46,991 bases of DNA from Betaproteobacteria bacterium (GCA_947476535.1 CANJRC010000019.1:1-46991); one strand, 5' to 3'. Counted from the first letter of the stretch, positions 34,592-43,977 are shown. Notes: a model not told the origin generated them from the letters alone. Made by a program: numbers and translations.

Positions 34592-34623
34592 CTTATAATC
34601 AACTCATTTTCCTGAGGAAAATG
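34592..34623 (-). promoter_or_regulatory. Perfect 19-bp palindrome overlapping a probable promoter
   Basis: CATTTTCCT-G-AGGAAAATG (34605-34623) is a perfect palindrome with 9-base arms. Just downstream on the minus strand is TATAAG (34592-34597), a plausible -10 for binding-protein gene A, so the palindrome covers the -35 region. It looks like a dimeric regulator site; the regulator is unknown. Confidence 0.6.
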
Positions 34624-34665
34624 CACACTACTGACAGCGTTGTTCGCAATGAGCAAAAAGCCCCG

Positions 34666-35535
34666 TCAAACCGCCTTGCTGTTGCGCTTGTACATGGTGC
34701 GAATATCGGGGAATTGGGGGTTTTGCCGCTTCAGGATCCAGTGCATCCGGTCGCGTAGCGCATCGTCGTACCCGGTGGTGGTGATGACGTAGAACTGCCG
34801 GGCACGGATGGCATTGAACACCTGTTCAGCCACATCGGCCGGCGACATCGCGTTTTGCATGGGGATGCTGCCCAGGTCCTTGTACTTGGCCGGGGCGCCT
34901 ATGCCGCGAAGCTTTCCCGGACGGTTGCGTTCGGATTCGAAAATGCCGGTCTGTACCACGCCGGGACATAGAACCGAGACATCGACCTTGGACTTGAGTT
35001 CGCGCAGGCTGGCATACATGGCCTCGCTCAGGCGCACCACGGCGTGCTTGGTTGCCCCGTAGACCGGCGACCCGGAACCGCTCAACATGCCGGCGAGCGA
35101 TGCCGTGTTGACGACGTGGCAGGGTTCACCCGATTTGAGCATGATGGGCATGAAGGTGCGGATGCCGTGCACGACGCCATACAGGTTGACGTCGAGCGCC
35201 CAGCGCCAGTCCTCCAGCGGTGCCTCCCAGACGGGCGAGAAACGGTCGGGGGGATAGACCCCGGCGTTGTTGCAAAGCACGTGCACGGCACCGTATTCGG
35301 CCAGCGTTTTCTTGGCCAGTACGCCGAGGCTTCGGGCTTTGGTGACGTCGGTACGCACTGCGAGCACCTCATGCCCGGCGCGTCGCATCTCACGCGCCGT
35401 GCGATTGAGTGCGGCCGCTTCGACGTCGGCCAGCACGATTTTCATGCCGGCCCGGGCGAAACGCTCGGCCATGGCGCGGCCGATGCCGGCCGCACCGCCG
35501 GTGATGACCGCAACACGGCCCTTGAAGTTTTTCAT
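34666..35535 (-). CDS. Short-chain dehydrogenase/reductase (SDR)
   Basis: A 289-residue SDR: TGGAAGIG (12-19), NNAG (89-92), Ser146 (VNTAS), Tyr159 and Lys163 in YGATK. The C-terminus is longer than in FabG types (ending in VFNAIRARQFYVITTTGYDD), resembling larger SDRs that reduce bulky ketones. It lies 25 nt downstream of the BVMO on the same strand, so both are probably co-transcribed. A BVMO paired with an alcohol dehydrogenase is a known arrangement for oxidising a secondary alcohol to a ketone and then to an ester or lactone. The substrate is inferred only to be a hydrophobic alcohol or ketone. Confidence 0.9.
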   Translation of the reverse strand: MKNFKGRVAVITGGAAGIGRAMAERFARAGMKIVLADVEAAALNRTAREMRRAGHEVLAVRTDVTKARSLGVLAKKTLAEYGAVHVLCNNAGVYPPDRFSPVWEAPLEDWRWALDVNLYGVVHGIRTFMPIMLKSGEPCHVVNTASLAGMLSGSGSPVYGATKHAVVRLSEAMYASLRELKSKVDVSVLCPGVVQTGIFESERNRPGKLRGIGAPAKYKDLGSIPMQNAMSPADVAEQVFNAIRARQFYVITTTGYDDALRDRMHWILKRQNPQFPDIRTMYKRNSKAV

Positions 35536-35560
35536 GAATGATCCTTTGCTTTGTCGTGGG

Positions 35561-37048
35561 TCAGCGGCGGGAGAATGCGTAGGCGAATGGCCGCAGGAGT
35601 TTGGTCAGGAGCCAGTAGGTGATCCAGCTGTAGGGCCACTGGGTCACCACGCGCCCGGCGGGTGACAGGTAGTAGGTGTGGTTGCAGCCGCCGGATTCCC
35701 ACGTGGTGCCGCGATTGCCCTTGTCCACCCAGGCGGAAAAACGCTCGTAGAGGCTTGGCTTGATTTCGCAGACGGGCGCGCCCTTGCGTGCCATCCGCTT
35801 GACGGTGCTGACCACCCATTCGGCCTGTCGCTCGAGCTGAAAGACGATGGAGCCGCCATTGGTGTTGGGGCCGTAGAGCATGAAGAAATTCGGGAAGCCG
35901 GGGACGCTCAGGCCCAGAAAGGCCCGAGGCTCGGTTCCCCAGACTTCGTGGATGCTGCGCCCGCCACGCCCCTTGACCTCCAGCGACGAAAGATAGGTGG
36001 CGGGCTTGAAACCGGTGGCGATGACCAGCACGTCGATTTCACGCTCGACGCCGGCGGCATCGACGACGCCGGTGCGCGTGACGCGCGTGACGGCCTTGGG
36101 CACGACCTCGACGTTGGAGCGCTGCAGGGCAGGGTAGAAGTCGTCGGACAGGATGGGGCGCTTGCAGAAGAAGGCATAGTTCGGCGCCAGTTTCTTGCGC
36201 AGTTCCGGATCCCTGATCTGCTTGTCCAGGTGGTTCACCGCCAGCGTGTGCAGCATGCGCTGGGCCGCGGCATGGGGGCGCGCGGCCGACCGGAAGCGCT
36301 CGATGTTGACGAAGCTCTTGATGCGGTCGAGCTTCTGCAGGATCGGCCAGCGGCGCAGCTTGTAGCGTTCGGCTTGCGTGAAGACGCGATCTCCCTTGGG
36401 TAGCACGAATCCCGGCTCACGCTGGAAGAGGAAGAGGTGCCCAACCGTGGGGGCGATGGCCGGCACGACCTGCGATGCGGTGGAGCCGGTTCCGACCACG
36501 GCGACGCGCTTGCCCGCGAGGTCATGCTGGTGTTGCCAGCGCGCGGTGTGAAATTTCGGGCCCTGGAAGTCGTCGAGGCCGGGCCAGTCCGGCACCACGG
36601 GGTCGTTGAGCATGCCGACGCCGCTGACCACGACATTGAATTCCTGGGGTATGCCCTGTGGCGTGTGCACGGTGTAAGTGTTCGTCGCGTCGTTCCAGAC
36701 CACTTCGCGAACCGGCGCGTTGAAGCGGAAGTGCGACCGGATGCCGTACTTGTCGATCACGTCCTCGATGTACTTCTGCACCTCGTCCTGGTTGGCGAAG
36801 CTGCGCGGCCAGTCGTAGTCGTACATGAACGAGTAGGAGTAATAGGCCGAAATGACGTCGACCTGCGCGCCGGGATAGCTGTTTTCCCACCAGGTGCCGC
36901 CGGGGCCGGGGTTTTTCTCGAAGACGGTGAAGTCGGTGAAGCCGGCTTCCTGGAGCTTCACGGCGGTGGCAATGCCGCCAAAGCCGCTGCCGATGATGGC
37001 GACGCGCAGCGCGCGTGTTCCGGATTGGTTCGTGCTGTGTCCTGGCAT
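35561..37048 (-). CDS. Flavin-containing Baeyer-Villiger type monooxygenase
   Basis: A 495-residue flavoprotein monooxygenase. Two Rossmann motifs are visible, VAIIGSGFGG (about 17-26) and VVGTGSTAS (about 184-192). Between them the BVMO fingerprint FQGPKFHTARW (161-171) fits F-x-G-x-x-x-H-T-x-x-W. It should insert an oxygen next to a ketone, giving an ester or lactone, using NADPH, FAD and O2. The ATG at 37048 has AAGGGGGA upstream; a longer in-frame form to 37078 is less likely. It heads a leftward operon with the SDR at 34666, divergent from the CoA ligase. Confidence 0.9.
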   Translation of the reverse strand: MPGHSTNQSGTRALRVAIIGSGFGGIATAVKLQEAGFTDFTVFEKNPGPGGTWWENSYPGAQVDVISAYYSYSFMYDYDWPRSFANQDEVQKYIEDVIDKYGIRSHFRFNAPVREVVWNDATNTYTVHTPQGIPQEFNVVVSGVGMLNDPVVPDWPGLDDFQGPKFHTARWQHQHDLAGKRVAVVGTGSTASQVVPAIAPTVGHLFLFQREPGFVLPKGDRVFTQAERYKLRRWPILQKLDRIKSFVNIERFRSAARPHAAAQRMLHTLAVNHLDKQIRDPELRKKLAPNYAFFCKRPILSDDFYPALQRSNVEVVPKAVTRVTRTGVVDAAGVEREIDVLVIATGFKPATYLSSLEVKGRGGRSIHEVWGTEPRAFLGLSVPGFPNFFMLYGPNTNGGSIVFQLERQAEWVVSTVKRMARKGAPVCEIKPSLYERFSAWVDKGNRGTTWESGGCNHTYYLSPAGRVVTQWPYSWITYWLLTKLLRPFAYAFSRR

Positions 37049-37252
37049 GCGAGTCCCCCTTCGTACTCCGTTGCGCATCGTCGATCCGCAGGCCGCGGAC
37101 CAAATGGACCAGGATCAAGTGGACGAAGATAAAGATCCTGATAATGATCTTTCCTGCGCATTGTCACACCGGGATGTCGCGGGTGGCAAGCACTGTGTCG
37201 GGCGCTAGAATGCATTGCATACCCCGTCCATCAAATCACGCGGATATCCATC

Positions 37253-39289
37253 ATGTCAGACGCCGCAACGCAGGTTCCTCCGCAGTCTCCACTTTGGTCG
37301 CCGACCCGGGAGCGCATCGATCGCAGCCAGATCCAGCGCTACATGAACTGGCTGAAGACGGAGCGCGGCCTCGCGTTCGACGACTATCACGCGCTGTGGA
37401 ACTGGTCCGTGCGCGACATCGAGGCCTTCTGGGTGTCGATCTGGGATTACTTCCAGGTGCGCGCCAGCAAGCCGTACAGCAGGGTGCTGGGCCACCGCGA
37501 GATGCCAGGTGCGCAATGGTTCGTCGGCGCCGAGCTGAATTTCGTGGAGCATGTCTTCGGCAGTAACGCTGGCAAGTCCGCGGACAGCGCGGCGATCCTG
37601 TATGCGTCGGAGCAGGTGCCGATGCGCGCGTTGAGCTGGGGCGAGTTGCGGGTACGCACGGCATCGGTTGCCGCGCACCTGCGTTCCGTCGGCGTCAAGC
37701 GCGGCGATCGCGTGGTGGCCTATCTTCCGAACACGCCTGAAGCGATTATCGCGCTCTTCGCGGTGGCCAGCATCGGCGCCATCTGGTCGGTGTGCTCGCC
37801 CGACATGGGCGTGCGTGCGGTGCTCGACCGCTTCAAGCAGATCGAGCCGGTGGCCCTGCTGACCGTGACCTCGTTCGGCTTCGGCGGCAAGACCCACGAT
37901 CGACGCGAGGTATTGGCCGAATTCGCCGCGCAATTGCCATCGCTGCGGCATGTGGTGTTCCTGCCGGGGGCGGGTGGTGCGCCCGAAGCGCCCTGCGCAT
38001 TGCCGTCAGACGTGGGTCATTCCATCTGGTCGGAGGTGCTGCGCGTTCCGGCGGAACTCGTCATCGAGGACGTGCCCTTCGCTCATCCGATCTGGGTGGT
38101 GTACTCATCGGGCACGACGGGGCTGCCCAAGGCCATCGTGCATGGCCATGGCGGCATGCTCCTTGAAAACCTCAAGACGGTCGCCTTGCACAACGACCTT
38201 TCCTCGGAGGACGTGTTCCAGTGGTACTCCAGCACCAGCTGGATCATGTGGAACATCAATGTCGCCTGCCTGTTGGTGGGCGCCACGATCGCCATCTACG
38301 ACGGCAATCCCAACTGGCCGGATGCGACGACGATCTGGCGCTTTGCCGGTGCGGCGAAGGTGTCGGTATTTGGCGCGGGCGCGGCGTATTACGCGGGTTG
38401 CCAGAAGGCCGGCGTGAGGCCGTGTGAGCTGGGCGATTTTTCGCGACTGCGCTCCATGGGATCGACGGGCTCGCCCTTGTCCCCCGAGAGCTACGACTGG
38501 ATCTACAAGGAACTGGGCCCCGACATCTGGCTCTCGCCCATGTCCGGTGGTACCGATTTCTGCGGTGCCTTCGTGGCCGGCTCGCCGACGCTGCCGGTGT
38601 ACGCAGGGGAGATGCAGTGCCGCGTGCTGGGTGCCGACGTTCACGCCTATGACCCCGCGGGTAAGCCGCTGATCGGGGAGGTCGGGGAACTGGTGTGCGC
38701 ATCGCCCTTGCCCTCGATGCCCTTGTACCTGTGGAACGATAAGGATGGTAGCCGTTACCACGAGAGCTACTTCGATACCTATCCGGGCGTATGGCGCCAT
38801 GGGGACTGGATGAGCATCACGCCGCGCGGCGGTGCCATTGTCTATGGCCGCTCCGATGCCACGATCAACCGGCACGGCGTGCGCATGGGCTCGAGCGAAA
38901 TCTATCGCGCGGTGGAGGAGTTGCCCGAAGTCCTCGATAGCCTGGTCATCGACATGGAGTATCTGGGGCGCGAATCCTACATGCCGCTGTTCGTGGTGCT
39001 GCGCGAGGGCGTGATGCTCGACGATGCGTTGAAGCAGCGCATTGCGCAACATATTCGCAGTGGCGTCTCGCCGCGCTTCGTGCCCAATGAAATCCACCAG
39101 GTGCCGGAGGTGCCGCGAACGCTTTCCGGAAAGAAGCTCGAAGTGCCGGTGAAGAAGATCTTCCTTGGGCACGCCGTCGAGAAATCGGCCAACCCCGGCG
39201 CCATGGCAAATCCGGACAGCCTGAAGTGGTATGTGGAGTTTGCGCGACGCCTGCCCAGGACGGGGGAGAAGGGCGCGGCAAAAGCCTAG
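37253..39289 (+). CDS. Acetoacetate--CoA ligase
   Basis: A 678-residue adenylate-forming enzyme of the acetoacetyl-CoA synthetase group. It has the AMP motif VVYSSGTTGLPKAIVHGHGG (about 282-301), YLWNDKDGSRYHESYF, the hinge region INRHGVRMGSSEIYR and the C-terminal lysine in LSGKKLEVPVKK. The N-terminal segment (MNWLKTERGLAFDDYHALWN) is specific to this group. It activates acetoacetate with ATP and CoA. The product could feed the thiolases and PHA genes downstream. The 204-bp region shared with the BVMO carries TAGAAT at 37206-37211, a possible -10. Confidence 0.9.
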   Translation: MSDAATQVPPQSPLWSPTRERIDRSQIQRYMNWLKTERGLAFDDYHALWNWSVRDIEAFWVSIWDYFQVRASKPYSRVLGHREMPGAQWFVGAELNFVEHVFGSNAGKSADSAAILYASEQVPMRALSWGELRVRTASVAAHLRSVGVKRGDRVVAYLPNTPEAIIALFAVASIGAIWSVCSPDMGVRAVLDRFKQIEPVALLTVTSFGFGGKTHDRREVLAEFAAQLPSLRHVVFLPGAGGAPEAPCALPSDVGHSIWSEVLRVPAELVIEDVPFAHPIWVVYSSGTTGLPKAIVHGHGGMLLENLKTVALHNDLSSEDVFQWYSSTSWIMWNINVACLLVGATIAIYDGNPNWPDATTIWRFAGAAKVSVFGAGAAYYAGCQKAGVRPCELGDFSRLRSMGSTGSPLSPESYDWIYKELGPDIWLSPMSGGTDFCGAFVAGSPTLPVYAGEMQCRVLGADVHAYDPAGKPLIGEVGELVCASPLPSMPLYLWNDKDGSRYHESYFDTYPGVWRHGDWMSITPRGGAIVYGRSDATINRHGVRMGSSEIYRAVEELPEVLDSLVIDMEYLGRESYMPLFVVLREGVMLDDALKQRIAQHIRSGVSPRFVPNEIHQVPEVPRTLSGKKLEVPVKKIFLGHAVEKSANPGAMANPDSLKWYVEFARRLPRTGEKGAAKA

Positions 39290-39316
39290 CTGCAGCTCGC
39301 GGCTCGAAGGCAGTCC

Positions 39317-39604
39317 CTAGCGGGCGCCGAGGATGCGGCCGATTTCCGCGATGTACTGTCCGGCCTTGATGCCGTCGGCCAGCAGTTCCACGGCGGCATG
39401 CTCGAAAGCGCGCTCGATCGACGACAGCCGGTCGGCGATCCAGGAATGCTGGGCATTGGGGCCGTTCAGGATGTCCTTCAGCGTCTCGACTTCAGCACGC
39501 AACTCCGAGAGTTTGGGGCCGTTGGTTTCGGCATCTTTGAGTTGTCGTGATAGGGCATCCACCAGCTTGCGGGCTGCTTCGACATCCAGATTATGGCTAT
39601 CCAT
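39317..39604 (-). CDS. Small coiled-coil protein of unknown function
   Basis: A 95-residue protein I do not recognise. It is mostly alpha-helical and charged: AARKLVDALSRQLKDAETNG, LSELRAEVETLKDILNG and SSIERAFEHAAVELLADGIK suggest two amphipathic helices or a short coiled coil. The ATG at 39604 has GGGAT upstream; a GTG at 39610 is an alternative start. It lies between the convergent acetoacetyl-CoA ligase and the divergent phaC. It could be an accessory or phasin-like protein by location, but sequence does not show this. Confidence 0.55.
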   Translation of the reverse strand: MDSHNLDVEAARKLVDALSRQLKDAETNGPKLSELRAEVETLKDILNGPNAQHSWIADRLSSIERAFEHAAVELLADGIKAGQYIAEIGRILGAR

Positions 39605-39771
39605 GGTCACGATCCCTATTGATTGACTGGAAACAATGGCTTTAAGGCACCAACCGGTTCAATGTACGTGATTTTGGTGCGCTGGGTCTTGATGTGCCGC
39701 AAGTGGCCGCGGTGTCAACAAGTCCAGAATGACGGCGCTCGCACTAGGTGGCAGGGGCTTCTAACGCTTCC

Positions 39772-39800
39772 TTGACGTTCCGGTTGTGCAATGCAATAAT
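39772..39800 (+). promoter_or_regulatory. Probable phaC promoter with a TGCA-rich dyad
   Basis: TTGACG (39772-39777), 17-bp spacer, AATAAT (39795-39800): a good sigma-70 promoter 62 bp before the phaC start. The spacer contains TTGTGCAATGCAA (39784-39796), rich in TGCA. PhaR-type repressors bind TGC/GCA-rich sites, so this could be a PhaR operator. Confidence 0.6.
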
Positions 39801-39862
39801 TTTTTACTTTCAAGCGCTTCCGGTGCCTTTTCGGCCGCCGAGTACGCAAAGGCAAGGACGGC

Positions 39863-41596
39863 ATGGCAGATCATCCCGAGGCATCGATGGCGCCTTTCAT
39901 CCAGGCGGCTCAGGCATTCATGGAGAATTTCCTGAAAGCCATGATGGCGGCTGGTGCCGACCCGAAGCTCGCTACCCTCATGCAAGCCACCGCCGTGCAC
40001 CCGAGTGGCGCGACAGCGAAGATGTCCGAATTGCAGGCACGCCTCGCGCAACAACATATGCGCTTGTGGTCGTCGCTGCGCGGGCGCCAACAAGGGCAGG
40101 CCGAGGATACGGTGGCTACGCCTGCCCCGGGGGACCGGCGGTTTTCCGGCGCGCCATGGCAGGCGGAGTCGTTCTACGACTTCATCCGCCAGAGCTATCT
40201 GATCAATTCGCAATACGCCCGGGATGCCGTCGAGGCGTTGGAGGTCGATGATGCCTCGCGCGAGAGAATGAGGTTTTCGGTCTCCCAATTGATCGATGCC
40301 CTGAGCCCGGCCAATTTTTTTGCGACCAATCCCGAAGCGCTGAAACTTGCGCTGGAAACGCAGGGCGCCAGCCTCGCGCAGGGGTTGAAGAACCTTCTCG
40401 ACGACGTGGCGAAGGGGCACCTCACCATCACCGATGAATCGGCGTTCGAAGTCGGCCGCAATCTGGCCATGACCGAAGGTGCGGTGGTCTACGAGAACGA
40501 ACTGATCCAACTCGTCCAATATGCGCCGCTGGCGGGCGAAGTGTACGAGCGACCGCTGCTGATGGTGCCGCCGTGCATCAACAAGTTCTACATCCTCGAC
40601 CTGCAGCCGGAGAGTTCATTTGTGCGGCACGCCGTGGAGCAGGGGCATACCGTGTTCATGGTGTCGTGGCGTAATGTCACTGCAGCACAGGGAAAACTGA
40701 CCTGGGACGATTACCTGAGGCTCGGTGTGCTCGATGCCATTGAGGCGGTGCGATCCATTACGCGCGCCAAGCGCATCAACGCGCTCGGTTTCTGTGTCGG
40801 TGGCACGCTGCTGTCGTCGGCGCTGGCGGTGCAGGCGGCGCAGGGCGAGACTACGGTCGAAAGCCTCACGCTGCTCGCATCCATGCTGGATTTTTCCGAT
40901 ACCGGCGAACTGGGCCTTTTCGTCGATGAGACCAGTGTGGCGGGGCGTGAGGCGGCTATGGGGGCGGGCGGCATCATGCCCGGCAGGGAGTTGGCCTTCG
41001 TATTTTCGGCATTGCGCGCGAATGACCTGGTGTGGTCCTACGTGGTCAACAACTACCTGAAGGGCCGGCAACCGGCCGCGTTCGACATCCTTTACTGGAA
41101 CGCGGACTCGACCAACCTGTCCGGCCCGATGTACTGCAGCTACCTGCGCAACATGTATCTCACCAACAGCCTGCGGGAGCCCGGTCGGCTGCAGATGCTC
41201 GGACATCACGTTGATCTTGGCGCACTGCGCATGCCGGCCTACATCCTTGCCACGCGCGAGGATCACATCGTGCCTTGGAAAACAGCCTACCTCTCGACCG
41301 GCATCCTGAAGGGCGATATCCGTTTCGTTCTCGGTGCCAGCGGCCACGTGGTCGGCGTGATCAATCCCGCAGGCAAGAACCGCCGCAGCTTCTGGGCTGG
41401 AACCACCTTGCCTGCAAGCCCCGATGACTGGTTTGAGCAGACAACTGAAATGCCGGGCAGCTGGTGGCATGACTGGATCAAGTGGCTGTCGACGCATGGC
41501 GGCGCAAGGCGCAAGGCGAAGAAGACGCTGGGTAACGCGAAATACAAACCGATCGAGCCGGCGCCGGGGCGCTATGTGCGCGAACCGGCGGCCTGA
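39863..41596 (+). CDS. phaC: Class I polyhydroxyalkanoate synthase
   Basis: A 577-residue PHA polymerase. The lipase-like box GFCVGG holds catalytic Cys311; Asp467 (TREDHIVPW) and His495 (GASGHVVG) complete the triad. Class I enzymes are about 560-600 residues and polymerise short-chain 3-hydroxyacyl-CoA into PHB-type granules in the cytoplasm. AAGGA precedes the ATG. It heads phaC-phaA with a broken phaB and then phaR, the usual pha locus order in betaproteobacteria. Confidence 0.96.
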   Translation: MADHPEASMAPFIQAAQAFMENFLKAMMAAGADPKLATLMQATAVHPSGATAKMSELQARLAQQHMRLWSSLRGRQQGQAEDTVATPAPGDRRFSGAPWQAESFYDFIRQSYLINSQYARDAVEALEVDDASRERMRFSVSQLIDALSPANFFATNPEALKLALETQGASLAQGLKNLLDDVAKGHLTITDESAFEVGRNLAMTEGAVVYENELIQLVQYAPLAGEVYERPLLMVPPCINKFYILDLQPESSFVRHAVEQGHTVFMVSWRNVTAAQGKLTWDDYLRLGVLDAIEAVRSITRAKRINALGFCVGGTLLSSALAVQAAQGETTVESLTLLASMLDFSDTGELGLFVDETSVAGREAAMGAGGIMPGRELAFVFSALRANDLVWSYVVNNYLKGRQPAAFDILYWNADSTNLSGPMYCSYLRNMYLTNSLREPGRLQMLGHHVDLGALRMPAYILATREDHIVPWKTAYLSTGILKGDIRFVLGASGHVVGVINPAGKNRRSFWAGTTLPASPDDWFEQTTEMPGSWWHDWIKWLSTHGGARRKAKKTLGNAKYKPIEPAPGRYVREPAA

Positions 41597-41664
41597 TGTG
41601 GCTGCGAGATGCGGCGGCGTCGGGCGGCTGCGATCAATGAAACAGTTCCAACAAGGAGAGTGAT

Positions 41665-42843
41665 ATGACTGACGTCGTCATCGTTGCCGCAGGTCGAACG
41701 GCGATTGGCAAGTTCGGCGGAGCGCTGGCCAAGGTGCCCGCATCCGATTTGGGGGCGCATGTGATCCGGGTGCTGCTGGCGCGGACAGGGATCGATCCGG
41801 CGCAGGTGTCGGAAGTCCTCATGGGGCAGGTCCTCACCGCGGGCATCGGCCAGAACGGTGCGCGCCAGGCATCGATCAAGGCGGGGATTCCGGTTGGCGT
41901 GCCTTCCATGACGATCAACAAGGTGTGTGGGTCGGGCCTGAAGACCACGCATCTCGCCGCACAGGCGATCAAGGCCGGCGATGCCGAGATCGTCATCGCG
42001 GGCGGACAGGAAAACATGAGCATGTCCCCGCATGTCATGCAGGGCTCGCGCGATGGCGCGCGCATGGGTGATACCAAGCTCGTCGATTCGATGATCATCG
42101 ATGGCCTTTGGGACATCTACAACAACTATCACATGGGGGTCACCGCCGAGAACGTGGCGAAGGAACATGGCATCTCCCGCGCGGATCAGGACGCGTTCTC
42201 TTGTGCCAGCCAGAAAAAGGCCGAGGCGGCGCAAAAGGCGGGCCGCTTCAAGGACGAGATTATTCCCCTCGAAATTCCGCAACGCAGGGGTGACCCCGTC
42301 ACCTTCGATGCCGACGAGTACCCCAAGCACGGGACGACAGTCGAGGCACTGGCAGCGCTCAAGCCTGCATTTGACAAGGCGGGGACGGTCACGGCCGGCA
42401 ACGCCTCCGGTATCAACGACGGCGCGGCTGCAGTGATCATGATGTCGGCGACGAAGGCGGCCTCGCTGGGCCTCAAGCCGCTGGCGAGGATCCGCGCCTA
42501 TTCGTCGGCCGGCGTCGATCCGAAGGTCATGGGCATGGGGCCGGTGCCGGCTTCGCAGCTGTGCCTGTCGAAGGCAGGATGGAAGCACAGCGACCTCGAC
42601 CTGATGGAAATCAATGAGGCCTTTGCCGCGCAGGCGTTGGCCGTCAACAAGCAGATGGGCTGGGACACGACGAAGATCAACGTCAATGGCGGTGCCATCG
42701 CGCTGGGGCATCCGATCGGCGCATCCGGATGCCGCGTACTGGTGACGCTCATCCATGAAATGATCCGTCGCGATGCCAAGCGTGGATTGGCGTCGCTCTG
42801 TATCGGTGGCGGCATGGGCGTCGCGCTGGCCATCGAGCGCTAG
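41665..42843 (+). CDS. phaA: Acetyl-CoA C-acetyltransferase (PHB-pathway thiolase)
   Basis: A 392-residue thiolase. Catalytic residues are Cys88 (INKVCGSGL), His349 ([10 protein letters not shown]) and Cys379 (LCIGGGMG), matching the positions in PhaA. It condenses two acetyl-CoA into acetoacetyl-CoA, the first step of PHB synthesis, or works in the reverse direction in degradation. AAGGAG precedes the ATG, 68 nt after phaC. The phaB remnant starts 25 nt after its stop, so the next step must be done by another reductase. Confidence 0.95.
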   Translation: MTDVVIVAAGRTAIGKFGGALAKVPASDLGAHVIRVLLARTGIDPAQVSEVLMGQVLTAGIGQNGARQASIKAGIPVGVPSMTINKVCGSGLKTTHLAAQAIKAGDAEIVIAGGQENMSMSPHVMQGSRDGARMGDTKLVDSMIIDGLWDIYNNYHMGVTAENVAKEHGISRADQDAFSCASQKKAEAAQKAGRFKDEIIPLEIPQRRGDPVTFDADEYPKHGTTVEALAALKPAFDKAGTVTAGNASGINDGAAAVIMMSATKAASLGLKPLARIRAYSSAGVDPKVMGMGPVPASQLCLSKAGWKHSDLDLMEINEAFAAQALAVNKQMGWDTTKINVNGGAIALGHPIGASGCRVLVTLIHEMIRRDAKRGLASLCIGGGMGVALAIER

Positions 42844-42867
42844 GGGTGCAGTCGGGACATCGGGGGC

Positions 42868-43134
42868 ATGGTTGACTTTACAAAACCCGTGGCTCTCGAA
42901 GCGGCCAAGAAGGGGGTTACGGTCAACACCATCTCGCGGGGTATATCGGGACCAAGATGGTGACTGCAATTCGCCCGGGAATCCTTGCATCCAAGATTCA
43001 TTGCCGAGATTCCGGTAGGGAGGCTCGGCAAGCCCGAAGAGGTCGCGGGCCTGATCATCTATCTGTGTTCCGAGGAGGCGGCGTTCGTCAACGGCGCCAA
43101 TATCGTGATTAACGGCGGCCAACACAGGCAATAG
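42868..43134 (+). pseudogene. phaB: Broken C-terminal remnant of acetoacetyl-CoA reductase
   Basis: Three frames together give the end of PhaB: TKPVALEAAKKGVTVNTISR, then GYIGTKMVTAIRPGILASK in a second frame, then FIAEIPVGRLGKPEEVAGLI and INGGQHRQ with a TAG at 43132-43134. PhaB is normally about 246 residues; only about the last 88 remain, with two frameshifts and no N-terminal NADPH motif. The gap to phaA is 24 bp, so the missing part was deleted. The conserved end shows the identity. It should not make active enzyme; NADPH-dependent reduction of acetoacetyl-CoA must come from another gene (SDR paralogues are present). Confidence 0.88.
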
Positions 43135-43350
43135 GAGTCCGCCTGGCGAGCGAGAAGGCTGCCGGCGTGGATACCCCCTTTAATGGTGCGATGCGATAGA
43201 ATCTGGACGCTGGCTTGAGTCATGCTGCCACAGACTGGTGGCACGAATTCAGGCGAGATGTTGCGCTGCGTCGTGAAAATTCGAAGGTGGAAGTGGGGGT
43301 CAAGCGCATTTGCTTGAAATTCAATATGAATCTGAGGGTTTCTGACTTCC

Positions 43351-43977
43351 ATGGCTGATCCCAACGCACTGCGACTGATCAAGAAGTATCCCAATCGTCG
43401 CCTGTATGACACGAAGACAAGCACCTATATCACGCTAGTCGATGTCAAAGATTTGGTCATCAAGAACGAAACCTTCCAGGTTATCGACGCCAAGACAGGG
43501 GACGACCTGACGCGCTCCATCCTGCTGCAGATCATCCTGGAGGAAGAGGCCACAGGTGCGCCGATGTTTTCCTCGGACGTGCTGTCGCAGTTCATCCGCT
43601 TCTATGGCAACGCCATGCAAGGCATGGTCGGGACCTATTTGGAACGTAATATCGACTTGTTCAATGAAGTGCAGAAGCGCTTCGAGGAGCAGTCCAAGGC
43701 CATGTATGGATCGAACCCGAACACGAACATGAACCAGGACATGTGGCGGCAGTTCCTGTCCTTCCAGGGGCCGGCCATGCAGAGCCTGGTCTCGTCCTAC
43801 ATGGAGCAGAGCAAGAGCATGTTCACGCAGATGCAGGAGCAGTTGCAAAACCAGACGCGCAATATTTTCGCCGGATTCCCGTTCCCGGGAATGGCGCCAG
43901 GCGCAGCGCCCGGCGCAGCAAAGTCCGCAGCCCCGGCCAACGATGCCGGCGCGAAGAAGCCTGAAGAGAAGGCTTAG
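43351..43977 (+). CDS. phaR: Polyhydroxyalkanoate synthesis repressor
   Basis: A 208-residue regulator. The N-terminal PHA-responsive domain reads RLIKKYPNRRLYDTKTSTYI, followed by TGDDLTRSILLQIILEEE. The C-terminus is rich in Gln, Met and Ala with coiled-coil segments (MEQSKSMFTQMQEQLQNQ) and ends AANDAGAKKPEEKA. PhaR binds both DNA and PHA granules and represses phasin genes when polymer is absent. It lies 217 bp after the phaB remnant. The TGCA-rich dyad before phaC is a candidate site. Confidence 0.95.
   Translation: MADPNALRLIKKYPNRRLYDTKTSTYITLVDVKDLVIKNETFQVIDAKTGDDLTRSILLQIILEEEATGAPMFSSDVLSQFIRFYGNAMQGMVGTYLERNIDLFNEVQKRFEEQSKAMYGSNPNTNMNQDMWRQFLSFQGPAMQSLVSSYMEQSKSMFTQMQEQLQNQTRNIFAGFPFPGMAPGAAPGAAKSAAPANDAGAKKPEEKA

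Noticed and set aside
39333-39626. Plus-strand frame opposite the small coiled-coil gene
   Set aside because: The minus-strand frame has the better start and a protein-like helical pattern; the plus-strand one is Ser-rich without structure.
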